DNA of 32,086 nucleotides from Candidatus Cloacimonadota bacterium (GCA_030667725.1 DAOUVH010000001.1:1-32086); one strand, 5' to 3'; counted from the stretch's first letter, positions 18,093-27,630 are shown. Numbers and translations: made by a program. Notes: generated by a model from the sequence alone, not told the origin.

Positions 18093-18179
18093 TTATCTTA
18101 AGTTTTTACTGATGTTTGAAGCACGCCACGTTCTTTCAGATTCCTTCTTGCTGAATGTGGGTGCGCTTGTTAGCAGCAT
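18093..18179 (-). other. GC-richer intergenic patch with 28-codon ORF
   Basis: Between the W-repeat secreted protein and the macroglobulin gene lies a patch clearly richer in G+C than the surrounding AT-rich DNA. It holds a 28-codon frame beginning MLLTSAPTFSKKESER and an imperfect inverted repeat (arms near 18118-18140 and 18150-18168, with TTCAG/CTGAA inside). There is no ribosome-binding site. It may be a dispersed repeat, a gene fragment, or a transcription-stop structure; I cannot tell. Confidence 0.3.
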
Positions 18180-18186
18180 CTTTTTT

Positions 18187-21054
18187 TTATTTCAATAGTA
18201 AACATTTTTTCATTGCTTCAGTTTTACCATTCACTTCCAATTTATAGAAATAAATTCCTGATGTGACTGGTTTATTTTTGTCATCGTCACCATCCCAAAC
18301 TACCGAATGCAGACCTGCTGAAAGCTGATCGCTGAGAAGTGATTTCACTTTCTGCCCTTTGATGTTGTAAATTGTTATTTCCGTTTTACTCTCTTTTGGT
18401 AATGAGAAAGATATTGTAGTAGATGGGTTGAAAGGATTGGGGTAATTTGAAAGTTGAATTTTAGCAGTGGTAACAATCTCATCTTCCGTTATAGGTACAT
18501 CACTGCTATTGATAAGGTAAGAAACTAATCCGCTGGAAAAGAAGGTGGTCTCAGAGCCCACAGCATAACCTCTATGAAACAGGATAGCAGCATCGGTATC
18601 GGTTACGGAAGCAAGTTGATATGTACTTCTATCAGAATAAACTTCAAACTCATCAATGTTGAGATTTGTTGGGACCGGGTTGCCGTCGGCATCGATCATC
18701 TGCATCATATATGTATTAGTATATTCATTAAAACTTGTGCACCAGGTAACCAGGAAATTATCACCCATTTTTGTGGAGTTCAGTTTATTGAAGGAATTAC
18801 TGTTTTGAATAAAGCAAGTAGTCCCATTCCAGATCATATTCCCATCCAAATCGTAGCGTTCCATTAATATATTGAAACCAGATTCATCTTCATGAAAAAG
18901 ATTGATCCAGCCATCAAATAGATAGTCATGATCAAAGAAAGTAACATCTTCACAAATTGTGAAACCATTATCGGGATAAACATATTCTCCTGCAGTATTC
19001 AATATTTGAAAACCGTAGTTTCTCAAATCTTGAGGTGTTTCCCTCCAGGTGAAAACCAGGTCACCATTGAATTCATCCATAGTTTTTATATGAGATATTG
19101 AAGTAGAAACTGCTACTCCTGGGAAGGGCCAACCTGCAGAAATGTTTCCATTCTCATCAATTCGATTGAAATAATATTCATCTTGATATTCAAAACAAAT
19201 GTAACTGCCTGCTAATGTGACATATCCGTTATCAATGCTCTCTATCAGAAGCGATCCGTTGCTGCTCCAGACCGGTGAATAATTAATGAGCTTCTGCGCT
19301 TTTAGTTGATCTTCTTCTAACCAGATTATGATAATATTCCCATTCACAATATCTATTTTTGGATGGGTCTGATCATAATTTACATCGGCCGTAATATTAA
19401 ATCCGTTGGGAGAAAGTGTAGAACCATTTGAATTTAATATCTGCCAGCGCACTCTTATCAATTCCTCATTTTCTCTTACTTCGCTCCAAGCTACTGCTAA
19501 TCCGCCTTCCGGCAAAGCTTTGGCTACAAAGTTACCTTGATTATGATAAGCCGTATCTGTAATGGAAATGCCGAATTCAGGAAAATAATTTGTTCCGTTT
19601 GGTGATATACGCTGGGCAAATAATCTCAATTGCCCATATCTAACATCTTCCCATAAATAATAGCTGGAATCATCATTTCCAATCAGTAAATAATCATATA
19701 TATTAGATTGCACACCACTCTGGATGTCAACTCCATCACCGGGTAACAGTATATTTCCTGATTGATCTAAACATTGATAACGCAGATGTGACCTACCGTC
19801 TTTGATCAATTGCCAGGTACAGAATGCCTGGTCATTTAATTCATTGATTTGTAAACTGCCCTGCGTCCATTCGGAGTAATAATCTGTTCCTATCAGAATC
19901 CCATACTCTCCCCACAATTTATTACCATTGGCATCAATGTTTTGAGCTTTGATATCTGAACTCCTAAACCATGTCATAAAGCAGCCTTCGTCAGGTTTGG
20001 GAGTGAGAGTAAAATAATAGCACCAACTATAATCAAGAATCGTGGCATCATTCCAAAGTACATTCGCATTCAAATCGAATTTTTGGATTTTGAAAATGTA
20101 CTCATCCGGCTGAGTATCTTCCACAGTGTAAGCCATCAAAAAGTTATCACCGCAACCCATCAGGATAGTACGGGAATTAACGTAACCAGCTTCGTCGTTG
20201 ATCACCATTCCTTCTGCTCCCCAATATTGGTTCCCTTCCAGATCAAGGCGTTGACCAATGACAGTGTCGTCCCAACGCCACCAGATAATAAAATCGCTAC
20301 TACCTACAGAAGTGATTTCAGGATAATAATAACTTGGCAGCGAAACGGCTACAATCTCATTCCAAAGAATTTCCCGGTCAGAATTTATACGTGCTGCCAT
20401 CAGGTTTTCATCACCAGAAAATTCTAAATAATTTATAATAACACCACCATTATTATCAGAGACGATATCTTTAAAAGAGATATCCACAAAAAGCGGATCA
20501 GAATTTGCAGACCAGAGATCATTGGCATCAGCATCCAAATTCAAACCGAAGATACTGCTACTCTCTCCATCAAGATAAAACAGGTATGTTCCACCAATAT
20601 CATTTGTAATAAGATAAGGATAACATATAAATATATTATCAACCAATAACTCGTTATTTTGAGACCAGAGAATATCACCTTCACTATTCATTTTCTGTGC
20701 ATATAATCTAAAGTTATTTCCACTTATTCTGTCCATCCACATAAATATTACACAATTGTCGCTAGTAACTACAACATCTATTGGCCCTGAAAAGGGGTCT
20801 AGATACTCGTCTAATAAAAACGGTTCACCATTATTCCAGAGTTTATTGCCGGCAGCATCTACCTTTTGCACGTAGATATTCCAGAGGCTGGTTTTGGTAT
20901 CTGCCCAGATGCTGACAACTCCGTCATCCAAAGCGACACTGTTATCTGCCCAGGCAAAGTTGGTATTTTCTCGTATGATGAATGGATCTTCGGCTTTTAA
21001 TAATACGCTGATAATTGTAAGTAGAATTAAGAAACAAAACGTTTTTTTACTCAT
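18187..21054 (-). CDS. Secreted repeat protein with C-terminal sorting domain
   Basis: Exported 955-residue protein of unknown function. Signal peptide MSKKTFCFLILLTIISVLLKA. The body has many repeats of roughly 50 residues built around 'G-N-x-L-W' turns (for example DAAGNKLWN, SEGDILWSQ, DANGNKLWGEYG, LEGNQYWGAEG), suggesting a beta-propeller-like or Asp-box-like fold. The last ~85 residues are a sorting domain: NYPNPFNPSTTISFSLP, an IYNIKGQKV strand, WDGDDDKNKPVTSGIYFYKL and MKKCLLLK, as in type-IX-like export or surface-anchoring tails. The start at 21054 follows AAGGAG with 6-base spacing; a TTG 15 bases earlier overlaps that site. The two genes upstream carry the same type of tail. Confidence 0.88.
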   Translation of the reverse strand: MSKKTFCFLILLTIISVLLKAEDPFIIRENTNFAWADNSVALDDGVVSIWADTKTSLWNIYVQKVDAAGNKLWNNGEPFLLDEYLDPFSGPIDVVVTSDNCVIFMWMDRISGNNFRLYAQKMNSEGDILWSQNNELLVDNIFICYPYLITNDIGGTYLFYLDGESSSIFGLNLDADANDLWSANSDPLFVDISFKDIVSDNNGGVIINYLEFSGDENLMAARINSDREILWNEIVAVSLPSYYYPEITSVGSSDFIIWWRWDDTVIGQRLDLEGNQYWGAEGMVINDEAGYVNSRTILMGCGDNFLMAYTVEDTQPDEYIFKIQKFDLNANVLWNDATILDYSWCYYFTLTPKPDEGCFMTWFRSSDIKAQNIDANGNKLWGEYGILIGTDYYSEWTQGSLQINELNDQAFCTWQLIKDGRSHLRYQCLDQSGNILLPGDGVDIQSGVQSNIYDYLLIGNDDSSYYLWEDVRYGQLRLFAQRISPNGTNYFPEFGISITDTAYHNQGNFVAKALPEGGLAVAWSEVRENEELIRVRWQILNSNGSTLSPNGFNITADVNYDQTHPKIDIVNGNIIIIWLEEDQLKAQKLINYSPVWSSNGSLLIESIDNGYVTLAGSYICFEYQDEYYFNRIDENGNISAGWPFPGVAVSTSISHIKTMDEFNGDLVFTWRETPQDLRNYGFQILNTAGEYVYPDNGFTICEDVTFFDHDYLFDGWINLFHEDESGFNILMERYDLDGNMIWNGTTCFIQNSNSFNKLNSTKMGDNFLVTWCTSFNEYTNTYMMQMIDADGNPVPTNLNIDEFEVYSDRSTYQLASVTDTDAAILFHRGYAVGSETTFFSSGLVSYLINSSDVPITEDEIVTTAKIQLSNYPNPFNPSTTISFSLPKESKTEITIYNIKGQKVKSLLSDQLSAGLHSVVWDGDDDKNKPVTSGIYFYKLEVNGKTEAMKKCLLLK

Positions 21055-21249
21055 GGCTATCTCCTTCAATTTAGCATAACAATAAATATGAATAATGCAT
21101 TAAGTTTCCCCCCAAAAAAATAAATCAAAGACTTAACGAGGAAGTATAAAAACTTGATTTTTGTCAAAATAAAATATCACACCCTGTCTCTGAAAGTTTT
21201 AAGACCACTTCTTTGAAGAGAGGAATTGCACCGAGATGAATGTTTCAAA

Positions 21250-24200
21250 TCACTTTAACAACAAACATTTCTTCACAGCTTCAGCTTTTCCATCCACTCT
21301 CAATTTATAGAAATAAATTCCTGAACTGACAGGATTTCCTGATTCATTATCACCATTCCAGATAATTGAATGAGATCCCTTATTAAAATCATTTTGAGCC
21401 AAAGTTTTGATTTTCTGTCCTTTGATGTTGTAAATTGCGAGTTCAACTTTAGAATTATTTTGGATAGAAAATTCTATTGTTGTTGTGGGGTTGAATGGAT
21501 TGGGGTAATTTTGGAATAATAGTTCGTGAGTTTGAACAATTACATTGTCATCTATATCTACATAAGGTGGAGCTCCGTATTCGTAAGCTCCCATATCGAC
21601 GATAGCACTTCCATTTCCATCTCCATCCCAAATGCGTTGATTGCCAATTAAATCCCAGATCGGTAGATTAAATCCTGGAATAGAATTTAAACCTGCATCA
21701 ATACAAGGTGAATTATTTTGCAGTGAAAATGGTTCCTCTCCAAATTGATTGAATATCGGGTTTTCATCAATATTTCCATTTCCCCAATAAATAACAGCAT
21801 TATTCTGAGTAATTATTCCGGATTCTCCACCTTCAAGATCGGAAAAAGAGATATTAATTTCATTCTCATTGCCTTCAATATCGCAACAAATCTCATTGAG
21901 TTGCTCATTCCAAAAAATACTATTTACTGAATTCAATTCTGAACTACTACAAAAAATCAGATTACCTTCTGAAAATACGGCGTTTTCTGATAATGTAACA
22001 TTATATAAACTTGGATTACTATAAAAGCAATAGATTGCAGCACCATTATAACTTGAATAATTATCTGTGAGCAATACATTGATAAGGGTAGGATCGGAAT
22101 GTGATAAATAGATTCCACCACCACTACCGGTATAGGTTGAAACTGAATTGTTCAGGATTTTAATGTTCTCTAAAGTAGGATGAGAGTAAGAAGAATATAA
22201 TCCCCCTCCATTTTCAGCAAAATTTCCGAAAATGGTTACATTCAATAAATATGGTTCAGAACAATTATAAAAATAGAGACCACCTCCTGTACTTGCTGAG
22301 TTGTTTTCAATAATAACATTGTTAAAAACAGGAAATGAGTAATTCTCACAATAAAATGCTCCACCTGCTTCATTTGCATAATTATAGGAAAATGTAACAT
22401 TTTCGAAAATCGGGTTTGAATTTTGATCACAGTATATTCCTCCACCCCTAAATGCCGAACTGTGTTCAATTTTCATGTTCACAAAATTTACATCAGATTG
22501 ATGGCAATATCCTCCTCCTCCATAATTATGGGGAGACTCACCTACTGCATAACCATTTGTAATGGTAATGTTATTTATCTCGACATCGTGAACATTATTG
22601 AAATTCAAGATTCTGCTCGTGCTATCTGCATCTAATATCACATAGTCCATATTTGGACCTAATAGAGATACATAGTCAGACCATTCCAAAGGGAATTGTT
22701 CTCCATTAGTAGAAGTGCTATAAATTCCTGGTGATAAATTGATTGTATGCTGGTTTAGGCTATCTGCATAAATTCTAGAAAGAGCATATCCTATAGTTTT
22801 CAAAGGTTGATCGGAGCTTGTTCCTGCATTAGAATTATCACCATCAACAGATACAAATAAATCAGAGTTTATCAGGCTATCCTGGACGCTGTGAAGAATA
22901 TCAAATGTAAAACTGTGAATAGGAGATGCATAATAATCTGAAGGGTTCATAACTGAAAAAGTATCTACTACCACTTGAAAATTATTGCAGTCAATTGCAT
23001 ATAATTCACAACCGAATCCTCTGCTGTTATTTCCGCTATTATTGTAAATACTGCTTCTATTATTAGAATCAAAATTAAGGGTGATATTATTTTCACAATA
23101 AATACCACCACCGAGATCAGAATTATTATTTAATATTGAAGTATTTTCAAAAGATGATGAAGAAAATTCTTTAAAGAATAGACCTCCACCGAAATCGGCA
23201 GAATTGTCGGAAATTATCACATTTTGAAAAATTGATTCTGATCCTGTGCAGTATATTCCACCACCAAAAGATGCTTCGTTATTTGAGATGGTTGAAGAGA
23301 TTAGACTGAAATCTGAATTGCTACCTGCAAAAAATCCACCACCAGAATATTCACCAAAATTATTTGTAAGTATTACGTTTTCTAATACAGAATTTGAATC
23401 TCCTCCAAGGTAAATCCCTCCACCTAAGTTTGACGAGTTATTTGTGATCGTCACGTTTAATAGATTCAATTCTGATTCATTACAAGTAATTGCTCCTCCA
23501 CTACTGTTTGATGTATTTTCTGATATTTCTGAATTAACAATTGTTACAATAGATTGATAGCTAAAGATGGCTCCACCATTTTGCCAGGCATCATTGCCAG
23601 AAAAAAGTACATCTTCAAAATATGGATTTGAATAATATGAGATGAAACCTCCTCCGGATGGAGACGCTTGATTTTCGATAAATGCAACATTAATGAAACT
23701 GGGACTGGATTCATAACAATAAACACCGCTTCCCCTAGTGGATTGTGGGTAATATTGATGACATCCATTTTTGATCGTAATATTTTTTATTTCACAATTA
23801 TTAACATAATGAAAACTAAGAACACCATTTGTGTTTTCCGCATCTAAAATCGTATCTTCATCCTCAAAACCTTCTAAAGAAATATAATTATTCCATTCAA
23901 TGGGAAAAGTTTCTTCATTTGTAGATGGAGCATAAGTACCAGGAGCAAGGAAAATTGTATGTTGATTTAAACTATCTGCGTAAATTATAGATAGTGCATA
24001 GGTAATAGTTCCAAGAGGATCTGTCGAAGTTGTTCCAGAATTGAAATTACTACCATCTACAGCAACATAAAGGTCTGAATTGACCAGATCATCTTGTGCT
24101 CCATTTAAAATATCAAAAGTAAAGGAATCTATTGGGGAAGCAAAATGATCGGTTGGATTTAGCACTGTGAAAGTATCTACAATTACATTCATTATTTCAC

Positions 24201-25152
24201 AATCATCCATATAGATGTCTTTACCCATTCCTCTATTGTTAAATTGATTATTTTGATATATACTAGAACGATTCTCAGAAGAAAAAGCAAAACCACTATT
24301 ATGGTTGCAATATACTCCACCTCCCAGTTGAGCTGAATTATTTACAATCGAGACATTTTCCAAGCTTGGATTGGCATTCCAATAATTATATATTCCGCCA
24401 CCAACATTACTTGCTTGATTTCCATGAATAATAATATTTTCCAATAAAACGTCAGAATTATAAAAATAAATACCTCCTCCAACATCTGCAGAGTTATTAC
24501 TAATGATTAGATTGATCAGGTTTGAATGATGATCATAATTGAAATAGATCCCTCCTCCATAATGGGCAGAATTACATGTTATTTCTGTGTTTTCGATTAT
24601 CATATGTGAAGTTGAACTATGGACACCACCACCATGTCCATATCCAAATCCATATGCAATATTATTATAGATTTTTGAATCAATTAAGTATGGATTAGTT
24701 GAACTTGATGAAGAATAGATACCTCCACCTCCATATTCAGCTTGATTATTAAAGATAAACAGATTCGAAAGAATAGGATCTGATGAATCTGAACATTTAA
24801 TTCCACCACCCGAATAGGCAAATCCATTAGTAATAGCAAAACCTATTAGTACAGCAGTTGAATCTTCTCCATTTTCAAAAATGACAACACTATCATTTTG
24901 ATTACCGTCTATTATTGTTTGTGATATGAAAGCAGTGTCTTGAGTTGTGATGAACAGGCTTCCCAATGTAATATTCTTTCCATTGAAATTAATGTTTTCA
25001 TAGTAAGTTCCAGGTTGTACTAAAACAGTATCTGCAACTACTGCAACATCAATACCAGCCTGTATTGTTGGTTGGTCGCCAGGTACATTGATGATTACTG
25101 CATTAATAAAAGCGAAGGACAATAAAAATAAAATTGTTATAATCTGTTTCAT
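21250..25152 (-). CDS. Secreted parallel beta-helix protein with C-terminal sorting domain
   Basis: Exported 1300-residue surface protein, function unknown. Signal peptide MKQIITILFLLSFAFINA, then VPGDQPTIQAGIDVAVVADT, the usual first coil of a right-handed beta-helix. Dozens of coils of the type 'N-N-S-A-x-x-G-G-G-I-Y' follow, as in pectate-lyase-like and polymorphic outer-membrane proteins. A segment of about 160 residues (308-464) recurs at 706-866 (VVDTF.V.NP.D..ASPI.SFTFDIL; YADSLNQHTI), so the molecule is an internal duplication with linker modules between helical stretches. The C-terminus is the NYPNPFNPTTTIEFSI ... GIYFYKL ... VKKCLLLK sorting domain. The start at 25152 has GGAG 6 bases upstream. 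Confidence 0.88.
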   Translation of the reverse strand: MKQIITILFLLSFAFINAVIINVPGDQPTIQAGIDVAVVADTVLVQPGTYYENINFNGKNITLGSLFITTQDTAFISQTIIDGNQNDSVVIFENGEDSTAVLIGFAITNGFAYSGGGIKCSDSSDPILSNLFIFNNQAEYGGGGIYSSSSSTNPYLIDSKIYNNIAYGFGYGHGGGVHSSTSHMIIENTEITCNSAHYGGGIYFNYDHHSNLINLIISNNSADVGGGIYFYNSDVLLENIIIHGNQASNVGGGIYNYWNANPSLENVSIVNNSAQLGGGVYCNHNSGFAFSSENRSSIYQNNQFNNRGMGKDIYMDDCEIMNVIVDTFTVLNPTDHFASPIDSFTFDILNGAQDDLVNSDLYVAVDGSNFNSGTTSTDPLGTITYALSIIYADSLNQHTIFLAPGTYAPSTNEETFPIEWNNYISLEGFEDEDTILDAENTNGVLSFHYVNNCEIKNITIKNGCHQYYPQSTRGSGVYCYESSPSFINVAFIENQASPSGGGFISYYSNPYFEDVLFSGNDAWQNGGAIFSYQSIVTIVNSEISENTSNSSGGAITCNESELNLLNVTITNNSSNLGGGIYLGGDSNSVLENVILTNNFGEYSGGGFFAGSNSDFSLISSTISNNEASFGGGIYCTGSESIFQNVIISDNSADFGGGLFFKEFSSSSFENTSILNNNSDLGGGIYCENNITLNFDSNNRSSIYNNSGNNSRGFGCELYAIDCNNFQVVVDTFSVMNPSDYYASPIHSFTFDILHSVQDSLINSDLFVSVDGDNSNAGTSSDQPLKTIGYALSRIYADSLNQHTINLSPGIYSTSTNGEQFPLEWSDYVSLLGPNMDYVILDADSTSRILNFNNVHDVEINNITITNGYAVGESPHNYGGGGYCHQSDVNFVNMKIEHSSAFRGGGIYCDQNSNPIFENVTFSYNYANEAGGAFYCENYSFPVFNNVIIENNSASTGGGLYFYNCSEPYLLNVTIFGNFAENGGGLYSSYSHPTLENIKILNNSVSTYTGSGGGIYLSHSDPTLINVLLTDNYSSYNGAAIYCFYSNPSLYNVTLSENAVFSEGNLIFCSSSELNSVNSIFWNEQLNEICCDIEGNENEINISFSDLEGGESGIITQNNAVIYWGNGNIDENPIFNQFGEEPFSLQNNSPCIDAGLNSIPGFNLPIWDLIGNQRIWDGDGNGSAIVDMGAYEYGAPPYVDIDDNVIVQTHELLFQNYPNPFNPTTTIEFSIQNNSKVELAIYNIKGQKIKTLAQNDFNKGSHSIIWNGDNESGNPVSSGIYFYKLRVDGKAEAVKKCLLLK

Positions 25153-25293
25153 AATAAGCTCCAAATATTACTAACTTTTTCAGGTTTCCTTATAGTCGTT
25201 TTAACATTAATGTTTTACTTAAATATTACTTAACTTAAAAAGTTGTTTTTAATGGATTTGAGTCAAGTTAAAAAATATATGTAATTATGAGGT
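25026..25293 (-). repeat. Duplicated upstream-signal-peptide cassette, copy A
   Basis: About 268 bases covering the upstream region, ribosome-binding site, signal peptide and first beta-helix coil of the 1300-residue protein. It is nearly identical to 26434-26702 in front of the 417-residue beta-helix protein. The non-coding half (25153-25293) is as well conserved as the coding half, including a TTGACTCAAATCC stretch. The likeness ends sharply on both sides. This looks like a recent duplication or gene conversion. Confidence 0.85.
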
Positions 25294-25306
25294 GTCAGAA
25301 GGCTAA

Positions 25307-26560
25307 TTATTTCAACAACAGCATCTTCCTTGTTTCGGTTATGGTTTGTGTTTGCAATTTATAGAAATATATTCCGGATGCCTGATTTGATGCATTCCAT
25401 AAATAGTTATGTTTACCGGATTCAAATTTATGTGATTCGATAATCTGTCCCTTTAAGTTAAACAAAGTAAGAGTTCCGGTTTCATTTTCTTTTATAACAA
25501 AGCTGATAGTTGTTAATGGATTGAAAGGATTTGGGTAATTTGATAGATCAAGTTCTGACATTGGGATCTCATTATCATCTATTGCATTTAATTGATCATA
25601 ATAAAAAGCTCCCATATCTGCAATTGTTCCATCAGGATCAAATGGTGAGTTTGGATCTCCAGCATCAATACATGGTGAGTCGGGTTGTAAATGATAATCT
25701 CCATAAAAGGGATCCATAAAAAGTGGATCTACATTGATTTCTCCAGTTCCTGGTTGTGGTGAAAATGGCTGTGAATAAAAATATGGATATATTCCATAAT
25801 CTTCCCAATAATTGGCTGTAGAGTTATTCCAAACATCATTGAAAGCAATATCAACCATAGGAACAGGTGACTGCTCAGCACCTAATAAATATATTCCCAA
25901 TGCAAAATTGGTAATAATATTATTCCGAACAATATGAGGTACAGTTGGCTTCAGTAGAAGACCAAAATTTTCATTGTTTCCAACTATCGTATTATTCAAC
26001 AAAGTCATTGAAGAAAAATTATTATTATATATTCCATGACGCAAATTGTCTGCAATTAGGTTGTAGGAAACATAACTTGTTGATGAACTAATTGTAATTG
26101 TTTTATACCCTGTATTATTAATGATCTTATTGTTATGGATGAACACATCTGAAGAACTGGATGCGAAAATTCCTCCATGGTTGTAGGTAATGATATCATC
26201 TTCAATAATTACGCTTGATTGAGATGTAAATACACCACAAGAATATCCTGGATCATTACCGCTGTTGGTTATTGTGAAATCACATATACTTCCCGAAGCA
26301 ACATTGAAAACAACAACATGGCCATTTTCATTTCCATCAATTGTTGTAACATCTGCCCCTGAACCTATTACGTGAATATCATCTTTTTGAAATATCGAGA
26401 TATTCTCAAAATATGTTCCTGGTGCTACGAGTACTGTATCACCTTCAACTGCAACATCAATACCAGCCTGTATTGTTGGTTGGTCGCCGGGCACATTAAT
26501 AATTACTGCATTAATAAAAACGAAGGACAATAAAAATAAAATTGTTATGATCTGTTTCAT
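25307..26560 (-). CDS. Secreted parallel beta-helix protein with C-terminal sorting domain
   Basis: Exported 417-residue protein, function unknown. Signal peptide MKQIITILFLLSFVFINA and first coil VPGDQPTIQAGIDVAVEGDT are almost the same as in the next gene downstream. The middle is a NosD-like right-handed beta-helix (FTITNS, GGIFASSSSDVFIHNN, NTIVGNN, NNIITNFALGIYL). It ends with 'SPCIDAGDPNSP ... ADMGAFYYD', seen in many beta-helix surface proteins, and then the sorting domain NYPNPFNPLTTISFVI ... ASGIYFYKL ... RKMLLLK, here a shorter variant lacking the KKC. The start at 26560 has GGAGC 6 bases upstream. It is the first gene of the three-gene surface-protein series on this strand. Confidence 0.87.
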   Translation of the reverse strand: MKQIITILFLLSFVFINAVIINVPGDQPTIQAGIDVAVEGDTVLVAPGTYFENISIFQKDDIHVIGSGADVTTIDGNENGHVVVFNVASGSICDFTITNSGNDPGYSCGVFTSQSSVIIEDDIITYNHGGIFASSSSDVFIHNNKIINNTGYKTITISSSTSYVSYNLIADNLRHGIYNNNFSSMTLLNNTIVGNNENFGLLLKPTVPHIVRNNIITNFALGIYLLGAEQSPVPMVDIAFNDVWNNSTANYWEDYGIYPYFYSQPFSPQPGTGEINVDPLFMDPFYGDYHLQPDSPCIDAGDPNSPFDPDGTIADMGAFYYDQLNAIDDNEIPMSELDLSNYPNPFNPLTTISFVIKENETGTLTLFNLKGQIIESHKFESGKHNYLWNASNQASGIYFYKLQTQTITETRKMLLLK

Positions 26561-26702
26561 TATAAGCTCCAAATATTACTAACTTTTTCAAGTTTCCTTT
26601 AGTCGTTTTGACATTAATGTTTTACTTAAATATTAATTAACTTAAAAAATTGTTTTTATTGGATTTGAGTCAAGTTAAAAAATATATGTAATTATGGGGT
26701 GG
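26434..26702 (-). repeat. Duplicated upstream-signal-peptide cassette, copy B
   Basis: Partner of 25026-25293. It covers the upstream region, ribosome-binding site, signal peptide and first helix coil of the 417-residue beta-helix protein. Differences are scattered single bases and a one-base indel near 26598. The intergenic part also separates this gene from the divergent YbjQ-type gene at 26815, so a minus-strand promoter is expected within it; I could not assign clear -35/-10 boxes. Confidence 0.85.
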
Positions 26703-26814
26703 TTAGAGGTTTGTCATAAAACATGAAATAACTAACAATAAAATTATTTTCTAATTGACTCTAAAATTTCATTAATGCAAATTTGGGCATGCAAATAGAA
26801 GAAAAGGAGGAAAT

Positions 26815-27372
26815 ATGAAAATACTTCGATTATTGGGTTCCCTGGCTTTTGTACTGGGACTTTTCATAGCAATATTTGCAGGAATAATTTGGGCAGTGAT
26901 CGTATCAGTTGATCCAGTTGTTCCCCTGTGGTTGAGAATAGCAGTTTTCAGTCTTATGGGTGGAATCCTTCTGGTTCTAATTACAGTGGCTTTGGAGCAG
27001 AAGAAAATCAAGACATCAGTAAAGGATATTGCCCCCGCTGTAACCCAATCTCAAATTTTACTCTTAAACACTTCGGATATTCCCGGTCAGGAAATAAAGG
27101 AGATATTGGGTCTGGTAAAAGGACACACGATTTATGCTATCTGGCTGGGTAATGACCTCTCTGCTTTAGTGCGACTGGTTCTTGGTGGTGAACTAATTGA
27201 GTACACAGCGATGATGGGAAAAGCTCGCATGGTCGCCACAGATAGAATGATCAACCAGGCTGAAGAACTGGGTGCCGATGCCATCATCAATTTGCGTTAT
27301 ATGACAACCAGCGTAGTGGGAAGTGCAGCCGAGTTTCTGGCTTACGGTACCGCGGTGAAATTAAAAAAATAG
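26815..27372 (+). CDS. Membrane-anchored YbjQ/UPF0145-domain protein
   Basis: 185-residue protein with two N-terminal transmembrane helices (about 5-30 and 39-62) joined to a cytoplasmic YbjQ-like domain (about 80-185). The domain shows the family landmarks LLNTSDIPGQEIKEILGLVKG, GGELIEYTAMMGKARMVATD, a segment ending in LGADAIINLRY, and the terminal YGTAVKL. YbjQ proteins form pentamers and are sometimes called heavy-metal-binding, but their function is not established. A perfect AAGGAGG ribosome-binding site precedes the ATG. Transcription is divergent from the surface-protein genes; the next gene on the same strand is 605 bases away. Confidence 0.85.
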   Translation: MKILRLLGSLAFVLGLFIAIFAGIIWAVIVSVDPVVPLWLRIAVFSLMGGILLVLITVALEQKKIKTSVKDIAPAVTQSQILLLNTSDIPGQEIKEILGLVKGHTIYAIWLGNDLSALVRLVLGGELIEYTAMMGKARMVATDRMINQAEELGADAIINLRYMTTSVVGSAAEFLAYGTAVKLKK

Positions 27373-27450
27373 AAAAGAAAAAGAGATAATTGAGACTTAC
27401 GAGAAAGCAAACCCCAAAACAGATTTGTCATATTTTGCAAAAAAGTGCAA

Positions 27451-27613
27451 AAAAGTGTCTGTAATTTTTCATTCTGTTAAGAATGAAAAAGTGTCTTTAG
27501 TTTGGCATTTTATTGAGAATGAAAAATTGTCTTTAGTTTGTCATTTCAATGAGAATTGTTGCAGGGATTTGGCATAAACCTTAAATTGTTGCAGCGGTTT
27601 GGCATTTTCTTGC
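27451..27613 (+). repeat. 36-base hairpin repeat array, copy 1
   Basis: Three 36-base units in tandem: the GTGTCTTTAGTTT core at 27491 recurs as TTGTCTTTAGTTT at 27527, exactly 36 bases on. The unit boundary is an inverted repeat, perfect at 27468-27487 (TTCATTCT-GTTA-AGAATGAA). Two 30-base units beginning AATTGTTGCAG (27554 and 27584) follow and end in the same TTTGGCATTTTCTTGCTAA that ends copy 2. No spacers lie between the units, so this is not a CRISPR. A homologous array lies on the other side of the selenium genes. Confidence 0.8.
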
Positions 27614-27628
27614 TAACTTACATATTAT
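27599..27628 (+). promoter_or_regulatory. Candidate sigma70-type promoter for the selenium operon
   Basis: TTGGCA (27599-27604), 18-base spacer, TATTAT (27623-27628). The same -35 sequence and spacer length recur at copy 2 of the repeat with a perfect TATAAT. If used, the leader before yedE would be about 340 bases long. Confidence 0.4.
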
Positions 27629-27630
27629 AG

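Noticed and set aside
18118..18190. Intrinsic terminator: hairpin followed by a T-run on the plus strand
   Set aside because: The T-run is on the plus strand but both flanking genes are on the minus strand; the helix is broken by bulges.
21121..21180. TTGACA near 21164 with a TATACT on the minus strand as promoter of the 1300-residue or W-repeat gene
   Set aside because: Spacing between the boxes is only 13 bases, and it lies downstream of the start of the W-repeat gene's neighbour rather than at a fitting distance.
27451..27613. 36-base period suggested a CRISPR array
   Set aside because: The units are back to back without unique spacers, diverge from each other, and no cas genes are in the window.
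27599..27616. TTTGGCATTTTCTTGCTAA looks like a sigma54 -24/-12 promoter
   Set aside because: The GG-to-GC distance is one base shorter than the strict sigma54 spacing; a sigma70-type reading with TATTAT/TATAAT 18 bases after TTGGCA fits both copies better.
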